From Chara braunii (Eukaryota > Streptophyta > Charophyceae > Charales > Characeae): a stretch of 28,153 nt of DNA. A program made the position numbers and the translations under genes. Below, one piece after another: positions 18,922 to 28,153 of the stretch. The notes under the pieces are model-generated. The model had not been told where the DNA came from. It worked only from the letters and a program-made list of their open reading frames with translations, and searched no databases. Position 1 is the stretch's first letter, and every line of letters begins with the position of its first letter. The stretch spans positions 995,270 to 1,023,422 of the forward strand of contig BFEA01000059.1 of NCBI GenBank assembly GCA_003427395.1, given 5' to 3'.

Positions 18922-21234
18922 GCCCTCCTGAATCTGTTCTTGTGGCCCAAGAACCTAATTGGGTTCTCAACTGTCCCATCTCTGGCACGCGCTCAGGAGT
19001 ATCCAGTCTCTGAGGTATTTCTAGCGGCATATCCACCTCCATGGCGGCTACCAACTCGTCCAAGCGCGACGCCTCCCTCTCTTCTGCCTCAAGCTGAGTA
19101 GGTGCCACTGCCCCTGTAAGGGTACTTCCCCATACCTTCAACAGGATCGCAAGGGATTCCTCCGCAGACCCCTACTTCGCGGTTGGGGGCTGAGGTCCCT
19201 GAGTTTGCCCCTCAACAGGAGCCTCAAATGGCATAGGGGTCTCTTGTTGCGAGGCTAACTCTGTGGGAGTCTTGAACTCGAAGCTTCCCTCTTCAGCCTT
19301 CCGCTTTGTCTCCGCCTCCGCCGGTTCTAGGAATATCTTTTTCAACTTCTCCTGCTGAGAAGGCTCTGCTGGCTTTTCCTGGCCAAATAGTCCCTGCATC
19401 CCTTCACCCTGAATGTCGTATCTACTCTGCTCAGTCCAATCGACCACCTTGGTGGTTGAAAGCCTCTCTACTGCAGCCGTCATATCTTGGAGCTTCTTCT
19501 CCCATTCCACTTCTTTGGCTTCCATGCGCTTCCTCCAGACTAGGTTCTCAACCCTTTCTTCTGCAAGCTGAGTAGTCAGCTACTCCACCTCCATTTTCCT
19601 GATCGCCAGTTCATCGCTGAGTAAAGTATACATGTGGAAGGATGTGGTCGCTGCCTGGCGTATCCTCCTATCCACTCGCTCGATTGCCATCCTGGCGGCA
19701 GAGAATCCCAAATCTCCTGTCTCTCTCGCCTCATCCTCATTCTCGTCTGCCTGCCCTGTCTCTTGCAACCTCTGGCGGGCTGCATCCCTCCTGCTCTCGT
19801 ATCTGGCCCACATCTCGTCGATCCTTTGCTCACTCGTCCTGGGATCGACTGGCGGTGCTGGCGTTATCCCTACATCCTTCATCTCGATTATCCTCTCGTA
19901 TATCTGAGCAAGGCGAGCTTGCACCCTGGCGGACTTCTCCTCAACAGTTTCTCCCAGTGGCCTCCCCGTCTGCGCTTCGCGGGTCGTTCGAGCCGGAGTC
20001 TCAGTACTCTTCCCTCTCTTAGCATGCGGCAACCTTAGGGATGAGTCAATCAGGGTGGGCATTTCAATATCAGGGTGCTCGGACGCGTGTGCGGTTAATC
20101 GAGAATTAATAGTCGTGCGGGTCTCAACTCTCCACCCCTCTGCTGGCCTCTCCGTCTCTGCCATCTGTTTGGGCAATGTAATAACCTCCTATGGGGGCAC
20201 CGGACCCTCACCACTGTCTGGTTCAAGAATTCCTTCTGGCCAAGGCTGTTACACCTACTTCAGAACCGGGGTAAGAGGAGGAGTATTTTCTTTAACTGTA
20301 ATGACCTCCTCAACTTGTGGCCCTTCTCGCTCGTGTGGTTTGGCCTCTGGCTCAGGGCCCTGCGGCTCCCCCATTGGTGGTTCTACCAGATCGATGTTCA
20401 ATTGTGAAACCCCCCACTGAGATGCGTCAAGATGGGCCACTAGACTCCTGAATTGCGTCTCTGATGGTCCACCCTCTTCCCGCTTCGACGATCGCAGCGA
20501 CGGTCCCTGCAGATCACTGTTGGTGATCGAGCGAAACTCCACTTGCCAAAGTCCACAAGCAGGGAATGACTCCACTGCTTAAGCAGCCACCACTGACTCC
20601 TCCTTTCGCCGCGCAAAGGCCTTCCAGCCTCCCCTAGTCGCGATGGCCTCCCTTGGTTCAGGATCCCTCGTCCTCTTACTCCTTCGTCTCCTTTTGACCC
20701 TGGGCTCTGGCCTCTTAGGCTCTGGCTGTCGGAACGCCTGTCTCAACTGAGCCTGACAGTCCTCCCAATCGCTTGCCCTATCCCGGATCTGTCTCGCCAC
20801 TGGCCTCTTTGCCCTTCTGGTCCAAAGGAGCAATGTCTGTATCCACTCCTCCTGCACAATTCCCTGATCGCGCATATACCGTTCGTAGGCTGGGATGAAC
20901 TCCTCTGCAATGCCTTCCTCCAATCGGATAGGCAGGTCATCGCGCCCCATCGGCGAAGCCCTCAGCCTCTGCATCCTCGCCTCTACATCTGGCCAGGTCA
21001 ATGCCTCCTCACGAATATGCGCGATAGGCTCCTCGAAACGTCCAACTCCCCTCAGGTTCTGTATCATCTCCAAAGTGTTTCATCCTCTCCGTGTCGCATA
21101 ACCCTGATAGGCGTCCAGGAAGAGCTCTATGTTATCATTGTCAAAGACAGGCGTAGACTCTCTCCTGAATGGCCCGCGCTTGTCATCCCCTCCAGATGCT
21201 CGCAAGGGTTTCTGCTGTAGCCGTGCATCCCTCT
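18902..21234 (-). pseudogene. Large gag-like protein downstream of E2 integrase
   Basis: One frame runs for about 2.3 kb, interrupted only by stops (near 21075, at 20579, two near 20250, near 20190, at 19580 and at 19172). The N-terminus (FDNDNIELFLDAYQGYATRR, then IRLEEGIAEEFIPAYERYMR and WIQTLLLWTRRAKRPVARQI) resembles a capsid-like gag domain. A basic segment (RVKRRRRSKRTRDPEPREA) and Pro/Glu-rich regions follow. Then comes a long helical, coiled-coil-like region from about 20000 to 19450 (QARLAQIYERIIEMKD onward and MEAKEVEWEKKLQDMTAAVE). The zinc knuckle is in the next frame (18574-18921). Its place after pol is where envelope-like or extra genes sit in some LTR elements, but its content is gag-like and no membrane segment is seen. 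Confidence 0.65.
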
Positions 21235-21453
21235 CGCCCCTCTACGTGACTGTCTTCAAAAAGTCAGATCTGCACAACAGGCGAGAGAGAGCAAACAGGC
21301 ACACAGTAGAGTCAGCAAGTAGGTCCATCAGATCTAAAGCGGGAACATACTTAACCTAGACATACCTACCCCTTTGTTCCTCCTTTCTAGCCTAATCAGG
21401 CCATGCGATACTTTAAGACAAGGGTTTATCCAGAGGAGTATAAAGCTATTTAC

Positions 21454-22231
21454 CTATTCCCTGGCCACAAATTTCTTCAATCTTGTCCCTGACACCCAAT
21501 CCTTCCATTCGGTTTCGTCCAACTCCTCAATCTTGTAGGCTCCGAACTCGCCGCATCGCACGATCCTATAGGGTCTCAACCACCGTTTGTCGAGTTTTCT
21601 CGACCATTGCTTCTCCAAAGACGAATCGTACAGCAATACGACGTCCCCAACTGCCAATGGTTCCTTTCGCACTCGCGCCATCTAATCCCATCGCATCTTA
21701 TCCTCCATGCGGCTCCTTTCCACCTGATTGGAGGCCTCCCGTACCCTTTCTTCAGCAGCGCCCACCTGTCGTGCCCGAATATCGAGCAACTCTTCAAAAG
21801 ACAGGTTGATCTCCAAGTCTTGGCGCCTCCATGTTTTTAAGAAGCTTTCTATGGGAAAGGTGGTATGTCTCCCATACCACAGAGTGGTTGGCGCGTACTT
21901 AATAGTCCTCTTCACCGTGACATTCTCAACGAAGAGGGTTGCTCGTAGGAACTTCAGCCATTGACCGGATCTACCTTCTGTCCACTTAGCTAGGAGATTC
22001 GTTATAGTATTATGCCCCCTTTCCATTGGTGCGTTCGCTTGTGGATATTCGACAGCAGTATAGTTCGCCACTACGCCATATCCTGTAAGCAAAGTTTGCA
22101 CCTCTTTGCAAGTGAACTCCGATCTTCGATCCATCACGAACTCCTTGACAAAAGGGTAGCGTAGGTAATACTCTTCAATGCAACTTGCCAAAACTGGGTC
22201 GGTCTTCGTGCGAATGGCCCGACCGTCTACG
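21454..22231 (-). pseudogene. E2 integrase catalytic core C-terminal half and GPY/F-like end
   Basis: The frame opens with FVDGRAIRTKTDPVLASCIE and contains the second catalytic Asp in EFVMDRRSEFTC and the Glu in ANAPMERGHNT, exactly 35 residues apart. After a stop between 21684 and 21682 the same frame continues with VGDVVLLYDSSLEKQ and RKLDKRWLRPYRIVRCGEFG. That matches the GPY/F module of Ty3/gypsy integrases except that Gly is Arg. No chromodomain follows. The protein ends at 21454 with LKKFVARE. A frameshift at about 22232 separates it from the first half. Confidence 0.88.
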
Positions 22232-22766
22232 AACTAGTAAGGTTGTCTCGCGCATCGAAGATATAATTATACCCATTCTCCCCAACTGGCATGAAGAGTA
22301 GATCTAGATGTACGACTGCGCCCACTTCTCTCTCCAACCTTGGGTGTAGGAGTTCCCCTGGCCTCTGCGCCGATCTCTCCTGGCAAGGTACACAGGACTG
22401 GCAGTATTTGATGACCATGTACAACATTCCACTCCAGTAATATAGCTCGCTTATCTTAGCGTACGTGACATTTACTCCTCTATGTCCTCTTGCTATACCA
22501 TCGTGCAATGCTGCGATAATATCGATCTGTCGGTTCCTCCCGCATACAATCCGCTTGGGATTCTCGACTTGTCGTTTTATAAACAATTGACAATCTCTTA
22601 CCACATAGAGATGCCTCATCTTCTGTGCTTTAGCACTTGCATCTCTGTCCCTCATCTCACACGACAGGAGTAGCCCCAATTCAAGGTAGATCCCGTCATA
22701 TTCCTCCGCACGAAAAACTTCCTTGATCTCTCCTTCCTCAAACTCATCATCCTGACTTTCAGGCAC
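22227..22766 (-). pseudogene. E2 integrase zinc finger and first catalytic segment
   Basis: The integrase zinc finger is visible as HDGIARGH followed about 25 residues later by CQSCVPC, so all ligands look intact. The first catalytic Asp is in VVHLDLLFMPVGENGYNYIF, and the frame ends in RDNLTSS at a stop caused by a frameshift. The stretch before the finger (VENPKRIVCGRNRQIDIIAA) is a typical pre-integrase linker. It overlaps the preceding RNase H-linker frame by about 115 bp, so a frameshift lies in 22652-22766. Confidence 0.85.
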
Positions 22767-23572
22767 CCTTCAGTCGGATTCAATGAGCCTCTTCGATCGA
22801 AACCCCCTTGCAGAAGCGTGTTCGTAAGGAGATACATTCCTCCCATCAGCTGCTCATGCTCCTCCACCAGAGTAGGACCCTCCTCTATCGTCCTCACTTC
22901 TTCCGCCAAACTATGTGTATCCGCCAGCGCCAATTTCATCATCCAGTGAACGTCCTTGCCTCCCCATGGGTCGTCCTCCTGAAAGGGTTTGAGGACTAAC
23001 TCCGCCTTTTGCTCGTACCCCCTAGGCACTAGCCATATGGGGTGACTAACACAATTAGGCACTCGCAAGGACCACTCGTTTATATGGAGGCGAACGTCCT
23101 CTTCCTGGTCCAAAAATCCATCAACTGATGGAGTGTCTTTTACCGACTCCTGATCTGGCCTGTCCCAGTTGATGCGGCTCAAGCCATCTGCCCTGTTCTT
23201 GTCCCCCATAATTCTTTCCAGCTCAAAATTAAACATGCCAATGTACATCAACCATCTTGCGACGGTTGGGTCAGATGGAGTATAATTCTTCAGGAAACAG
23301 GCGAGCGCAGTGGGGTCCACCCTCAATATGAACCTCATGTCATAGATATAGTTTCAGAAGATCCTCATGCAGTGGAGTACCGCAAAGGTCTCCTTTTTAA
23401 ACTGGGAATAGTTCCTCTCAGTCGTATTAAGCGTCCGACTCTCGAATCTTAGCGGTCTCTCCTTTCCTTCAGCATCTGCTTGAACCAGCACTCCTCCTAG
23501 GGCAGTTGGTCCAGCGTCCGTCTCGATTAGTATAAATGACTTTACCTCTGTAACCTCGTATCCCAAACCCAT
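22652..23572 (-). pseudogene. E2 RNase H and connection to integrase
   Basis: RNase H is recognised by FILIETDAGPTALGGVLVQA (first Asp), RPLRFESRTLNTTERNYSQF followed by KKETFAVLH, and the C-terminal FELERIMGDKNRADGLSRIN with the last Asp. A stop near 23354 interrupts the frame, which then continues. From about residue 130 a linker of roughly 100 residues without a domain leads to integrase. A frameshift near 23560 separates it from RT. Confidence 0.85.
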
Positions 23573-24525
23573 TCCTGATTCTGACGCACCAGCTTCCGCA
23601 AATGCTCAGTCTTGGCGGCAAAGTTTTTCACAAAACTCCTCCAAAATCCACAAGTCCGGAGGAAGCTCCTCACATACGTTATCGAGCCGAAGGGTACCGA
23701 CCACTTGACGATCTTGTCTCTTTTCTTCCCATCTGGCCTCCGACCACTCTCATTACAGACAAAACCCAAGATGGTAGCTTCCTTCATGCAATGCTTGGAT
23801 TTTGGGTCACTTGCTGTAAGGTTGTACTCTTCCAGTAGGCTCAGAACCTGATCAAGGTCTTGAATATGCCTTCAGCCGAAACGCCTTACTCCAGGCATCA
23901 CTTTGTCTTCCTCTCTCTCTTTCGGGCCTTTGACCGCCAAGTCATCAATATAAGGCAGGGTGATGTGTGGACTGACCGTCTGCATGACTCTAATCATATG
24001 TCTTTGCACCATTGCTACTGCATTGGTCCAACCTTGAGGGGCTGCATTCATATGAATTAGCCCTCGTGGCATATGCATTGCTGTCACTGGCCTATCCGGC
24101 AGGTATACAGGAAACTGGTCGTATCCAGAATAGAGGTCTATAAGCGAATTTATGGGCATCCCTGCGCATGATTCTGACAGTGCGTCCGCGTTTAGCAATT
24201 ACCCCGCATCTCGCACTGTTACGACATTTAGCCGTTGCAAGTCATGTACCCACCGCAGCATCCCATTCGGCTTAACGAAGCAAAACCAAGGGGAAGCATA
24301 CGGTCCGCTGGAGTAGTCAGCAACATGCGTGCGCATCTTGCCATCCAGGTAGTCCACCACCATTTTTTCCTCGTCAGGGTCAGGATATCGCGCGCCTCTT
24401 AGATTCCATGGTTCATGTGAGACGGTGTGAATCCGAATCATCAGGATTTTGTCCACATCCAGCCTCCCACGCTGATCATCATTAAAAGCGTATGCGCGAT
24501 GCCTCTTTTTCATTAATTTTACCAT
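23542..24525 (-). pseudogene. E2 reverse transcriptase
   Basis: A single frame with stops at 24201-24199 and near 23874 covers RT. The first part has SSGPYASPWFCFVKPNGMLR and WVHDLQRLN, the fingers entry motif. After the first stop come SLIDLYSGYDQF (first catalytic Asp), MPRGLIHMNAAPQGWTNAVA and LPYIDDLAVKG, the YIDD active site at residues 83-86 of that part. The thumb follows (DKIVKWSVPFGSITYVRSFL, RTCGFWRSFVKNFA). All three catalytic Asp are kept. The sequence differs clearly from the E1 RT, supporting a separate lineage. Confidence 0.9.
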
Positions 24526-24569
24526 CAGAATCTTCTCTTGACGTGAAAGGAAGTCAGACTCTCCAATTA

Positions 24570-25019
24570 TCAGCTTCCCTTCTCTCTCAGCGCCTTGATT
24601 GCCTCCGAGTCTGCCATATCATGCGCCGCCACCACTTCTATGACCTTATTCACATCAGTGAGGCTCAGTGACAGCACTTCGGCCTCTCTTTTGTCCTCAG
24701 GCGCCTCCCAGAGCCTTCGTCGTTCATTCTCGGATTCCTCATAAGTGAACGAGTCGAGGTTAGGCCTATTCCTCCCACTCCATGCCCCTGTGTTCCGGCA
24801 GGTGATGACCTCATAATTTCCACAGGCTGGATCACTTATCAGCAGGATCATCGCCCCATAGTGCTTATTAAAAATCAGAGTCTTTGTCTTGCACAGGAAC
24901 GATTTCCCAAAGAGTATAGGATGATCAACGTCTGGCATTACAAAGAAGCACGCCCTCGCCCGTACTCTGCCGATCTCCACAATCACGTTGGACCCGTGCC
25001 GCAAAAGACCGCCTTGCAA
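24570..25019 (-). pseudogene. E2 protease C-terminal half and linker to RT
   Basis: GSNVIVEIGRVRARACFFVM followed by PDVDHPILFGKSFL is the strand and helix following the flap of an aspartic protease (the hydrophobic-ILFG block). The remaining ~90 residues form a charged linker that ends at 24570, shortly before RT. The frame differs from the protease active-site half, so a frameshift lies at about 24985-25020. Confidence 0.8.
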
Positions 25020-25630
25020 TTGACGCTATGAGGTACCCTGTGGTCGGAGCGGTCGACCTTCAATCCCAACATAATCGCATCCCTTTCCCGGATGATATTC
25101 ATCTCGGCGCTTGTATCCACCATTGCAGCACACTTCTGGTCCCTCACCACCAAGTCCACCAAACCACACGCCACATATTTCCAGTCCATCCTCGTTCCTG
25201 CTTCCGTCCACTCCACTTCTCTTGGCAGGATTGTACTCAGACGGACGTTGGGCACTAACCTCCGCGATAGTCGTCCCTTCAAGCTATCTCGGAGCCTTGG
25301 GGCAGACGCCAGAATATCCTTTAGGTTCATAAGGTCATTATAACCTTCTAGAAGTCTGTCCACCATTCTTTCCACGTCGAAGCCCTCTTCTAACGGAACC
25401 ACGTACTTCTTCCTTTTAGGTATGCTATCGCGCTGGCTCAACTCGACTTTCTCCTGAGCCCCTCTCTTCCTGGCCCTTAGCTCTGCTCGCCAATCTTCTT
25501 GTTGTCGGAGCCTCTCATCCTTTTCATCATCATCCTCCTCTTCCTCTTCGGGGACCTCCACCACTTGCTTCCTGCGCTCGGGCTCAGGTTCCCTTCGAGG
25601 GGGCGCCTGACTAGGCGCCTGGTTAGGCAC
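24983..25630 (-). pseudogene. E2 aspartic protease N-terminal half with altered active site
   Basis: After a Pro-rich and very acidic spacer (VPEEEEEDDDEKDERLRQQE) the protease domain begins at about residue 135. The active site reads CAAMVDTSAEMNIIRE at about 167-182, so the triad is Asp172-Thr173-Ser174 where the family has Asp-Thr/Ser-Gly. Gly is needed in the active-site turn, so the change probably inactivates the enzyme. It needs one base change (GGC to AGC). The frame is the same as gag upstream, with a stop at about 25666-25664 between them. Confidence 0.85.
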
Positions 25631-25663
25631 TTGACTGGTACCAGCCTTGCTCTGGCCTCTGGT

Positions 25664-26641
25664 TTATGCCGTCTGTGGCACTCTTCCATGCGAAGTGGGG
25701 GGCCTATACCTGGGGCCTGACCCCACCGTCGCACCCCCAGGATACCTCTGATGCCCTGATGTCGGCCCAGGTCCGAACTCATAAAGGAAGACTCCAGGGA
25801 GGTTGGTCTTCCATTCTTGGGTCTCATCACACAAGTCTTTCAATCTTTGCTGGTACCTACTCACCTTTTCCACCAAATCCTCCATCTTTTCCAAGATTGT
25901 TATGGCCGACTCTCTCACTTCTCCCAATTCCTCATCATCCGACTCGACGACGATTGACTCTTCCTTTTCAGTCCCTGCCTTTAGTCGCTGAGTCACCTCT
26001 TCACTCTCCTCCACGATCTCCTCAATCCTTACGGTCGGGTCCTCTCTCTCTTGCCATAGCCTGAACATGGTCGGGGGTGTTGGTCCTACCTCTGCTCGCC
26101 TAAGGGCCTCTTGCCTTACTCCACCCAGAGTTTTTGGTTCAATATACTTCCCGAACTTATCGTATATGTCCCCATCCATGTTGGTGAAAATCAGCCCAGA
26201 AAGTTCGTCATCCCGCCGTTGCTGGCAAAATCGTATAGTGTGACCTATAATGCCACAATGTCGGCGAATGGCATTCCACCAATCAAAGCGGGGCCTTCCA
26301 TATCCTTGGCCCCCTTCCTGACCGCCTTGGTTGCCTTCGCCTTGGTCTCCTTGGCCATTCCATCCTCCACCACGGCCTCCGCCATTTCGCCCTTGTCCTC
26401 TTTCGCCACCTCCTCGTCCACCTTGGCCTCTGCCACCATTCCCCTGTTCACCCTGTCCCTGGTTCCCCCCTCCTGCCACGCTAGCCTGCGATGCTTGCTG
26501 CGTGGGTGGATGCTGGGCTGCAAATTGCCCCTGAGCCGCCGGAAAGCTTGGTGGCCCTGCACTCACCGGCAAGCCCGTATAGGGCACTATCTGTCCTGGG
26601 GAAACTTGGCCTCCTCCCAATGAGTTGTAGGGGTTACACAT
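25664..26641 (-). pseudogene. E2 gag: Gly/Arg-rich and nucleocapsid part
   Basis: Residues 57-116 are extremely Gly-, Gln- and Arg-rich with RGG-like repeats, an RNA-binding type of sequence. The zinc knuckle follows at 126-139: Arg126, Cys129, His134 and Cys139, with Arg in place of the first Cys. Then comes FTNMDGDIYDKFGKYIEPKT and an acidic helical region (about 200-275). The frame is contiguous with the capsid part upstream across a stop near 26645 and with the protease downstream across a stop at 25664. Confidence 0.85.
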
Positions 26642-26644
26642 GGG

Positions 26645-27246
26645 TCAGGGTGTCATTGGGAAGAAGGGCGGCCACTGTCCATATGGCAATGGTGACCCCA
26701 TTTGCGAAGGTACGGCCGACATAGACGAGCCGGCGACATTGGGCGATGGTGTTACAATCGTCTGCGGGACCTGCCCTTTTCCAGAGTCCTGCCCTCCTAG
26801 CAATAAATTGCGATGCGCCTTAGTGAGGGTCTGGGATCCCATCTCTTCCTTGCCATAGTCTTCCTGCCCAACTTCCTCTCCTACACCCTCTTTCCCCCGA
26901 CCTTAAACGATGGTCACCACCTTCCTCTGTTCCATCTGGTCTTTAGTAATCCCCAACTCTGATAGAATATCCGATACAACCTTCTTCATATCTGGGGCTC
27001 CCATTGTCCCCGCATCCCGTTCCTTGCGCTTCTTCCTGTGCTGGCGCATTTGGAACTGGTGGACCTCGTCCAAGCCACCTTCCTGCACTCCTTTCTCAAT
27101 CGTAGCCCAGGTAAGCTTTTCACCTCCTCCTCCTTTGCTTGTGAGACCCTGGGTCTCCAAGGATTTCCGAGAAAGATGGCACACTGTTCCTCTTCCGAGA
27201 TCCCCGGGACCTTCCTTGCCTTTTTCTTAAAATCCTCGACCAACAC
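26645..27246 (-). pseudogene. E2 gag N-terminal part
   Basis: The first frame (27246 to about 27150) has EDFKKKARKVPGISEEEQCA and IFLGNPW. A frameshift near 27150 leads to KLTWATIEKGVQEGGLDEVH, KKRKERDA and MKKVVSDILSELGITKDQME. A stop at 26905-26903 follows. The same frame then holds a Pro/Ser/Gly-rich segment to 26645. The helical, charged content suits a gag matrix/capsid region. No ATG is seen at the start, and upstream DNA (27250-27420) is AT-rich without coding, so the gag N-terminus may be truncated. A direct repeat AGATGAATATTC (27262-27273 and 27276-27287) lies just upstream. Confidence 0.65.
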
Positions 27247-27421
27247 AAGTGGTTATCACATAGATGAATATTCACAGATGAATATTCTGAAAGCGAGAAA
27301 AATTAAGTGGTTTTTCAAGTTTGAATTCATGTTTGTACGTGATGAATCATAGCTTACAATTGTGAAAGCTTGGGGTGCAAGATGTTGTTCATAGTGAATT
27401 TATTTTTTTTAATTTATTTTT

Positions 27422-28153
27422 CATGAACCATTCTGAAGGGGTTAATACCCTGAAGGCCTGAAAGCCCCCCCCCCCGGCGCTGAGGATCCTGAACGATCCT
27501 GAAGAGGTGAATGTTGTTCAGGGCATTCACCACTTCATGATTGTTAAGAGTCTTCATGATTTTTTTATTTTTTTTTTCCGTGAACCATCCTGAAGGGGTG
27601 AATGCCCTGAAGACCTGAAAGCACCCCTCCACCCACCCTGTGACTCCCACTGTTAAGCGTTGAGGATCCTGAATGATCCTGAAGAGGTGAATGTCTGCGG
27701 TGGTCTGAAAGCAAGGAGTCGAATGGAGGTGCGAGGGCTTCCAAGGCCTTCACCCCTTCATGATAGTGAGAGCTAAAGAGGGGGTTGCTTTCAGGCCGTT
27801 CAGGGCATTCACCCCTTCAGGATTGTTCATCGTCTTTAATATTATTATCGTTTTTTTTTTGTTCCGTGAAACATCCTGAAGGGGTGAATGCCCTGAAGGC
27901 CTGAAAGCACCCCCCCGCCACCCTATGGCTCCCACTGTTAAGCGCTGAGGATCGTGAACGATCCTGAAGAGGTAAATGCCTTCGGTGGTCTGAAAGCAGG
28001 GAGTTGAATGGAGGTGCGAGGGCTTTCAAGGCTTTCACCCTTTCATAATGGTCAGAGTCAAAGGAGGGGTTGCTTTCAGGTCGTTCAGGGCATTCACCCC
28101 TTCAAGATTGTTCATAGTCTTCATGGTTTTTTTTTTTTTTTTTTTTTTTTTTT
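27422..28153. repeat. Foldback repeat array upstream of E2 gag
   Basis: Three tandem units start at about 27422, 27579 and 27865. The same block (ATCCTGAAGGGGTGAATG onward) recurs at 27430, 27587 and 27873, giving spacings of 157 and 286 bp. Each unit is an inverted repeat. In unit 2 the 25 bases 27587-27611 pair perfectly with 27799-27823, and pairing extends over about 50 nt (27579-27629 with 27778-27832). Units are separated by T-rich runs. Unit 1 is a shortened version with an 11-base C run. The last unit ends in a run of T that reaches the window end. The core TTCACC(C/A)CTTCAGGAT is shared with the E1 leader repeats. Confidence 0.85.
28127..28153. repeat. Homopolymer T run at the window end
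   Basis: The window closes with 27 consecutive T, directly after the third foldback unit. Its real length is unknown. Confidence 0.95.

Larger units (their letters stand above)
18574..27246 (-). mobile_element. E2: decayed Ty3/gypsy-type element with an extra 3' gag-like frame
   Basis: On the minus strand the order is gag, protease, RT, RNase H, integrase with a degenerate GPY/F end, then a second gag-like frame starting only ~220 bp after the integrase stop. RT before integrase indicates Ty3/gypsy. Gag and protease share one frame from 27184 to about 25000, broken only by stops. LTRs and PBS were not found. The 5' part would lie past the window end and the 3' LTR is unrecognised. It is a different family from E1, with a different RT (YIDD), protease and gag. 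Whether the 3' gag-like frame belongs to E2 or to an adjacent deleted element is open. Confidence 0.8.

Noticed and set aside
19632-20038. Plus-strand frames of 91-134 residues opposite the downstream gag-like protein
   Set aside because: They are shadows of the minus-strand helical region, which has the protein-like composition and the continuous frame.
18574-21234. Envelope gene for E2
   Set aside because: Position fits, but there is no signal peptide or membrane segment and the content (capsid-like, coiled coil, zinc knuckle) is gag-like.
25499-26623. Long plus-strand frames opposite E2 gag
   Set aside because: They are antisense shadows of the Gly-rich and acidic gag coding sequence.

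Overview
The window looks like a gene-poor, retrotransposon-filled stretch of a eukaryotic nuclear genome from the green plant lineage. The evidence is two decayed Ty3/gypsy-type elements on the minus strand, a primer-binding site matching the 3' end of plant initiator tRNA-Met (9173-9186), dinucleotide microsatellites and several foldback elements. From memory the gag/pol proteins resemble families abundant in charophyte algae such as Chara. That is an impression, not a database result. No convincing host gene, rRNA or intact tRNA was found.

Layout. 1-86 is a TC/TG microsatellite at the window edge, and 87-1834 is non-coding. 1835-9186 (minus) is element E1, read from high to low coordinates: PBS, a leader filled with palindromic repeats, gag, aspartic protease, RT, RNase H, a PHD-like zinc finger, integrase. 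The E1 protease is split exactly by an 890-bp AT-rich element with inverted ends and a 4-bp target duplication (5858-6755). 9466-9966 is an unidentified reading frame, cut at its 5' side by a 536-bp AT-rich foldback element (9965-10500). 10501-18573 is non-coding but structured. It holds a (TC)n tract, a cluster of stable hairpins (11.7-12.0 kb), a five-copy ~120-bp tandem repeat (12.78-13.38 kb) and ten copies of a 20-bp motif inside hairpins whose flanking arms differ (13.65-14.44 kb).

18574-27246 (minus) is element E2: a gag with a Gly/Arg-rich domain, protease, RT with YIDD, RNase H, integrase with D,D-35-E, and then a second, large gag-like frame with coiled coil and zinc knuckle downstream of pol. 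27422-28153 is an array of foldback units upstream of E2 gag, related to the repeats in the E1 leader. The window ends in a run of T.

Both elements are dead copies, with stops, frameshifts, lost zinc-knuckle cysteines and a DTG-to-DTS change. Long blocks nevertheless keep one frame interrupted only by stop codons. The likeliest undescribed features are the hairpin array at 13.65-14.44 kb, the structured leaders shared by two unrelated elements, the PHD-like finger inside E1 pol, and the gag-like frame downstream of E2 pol.
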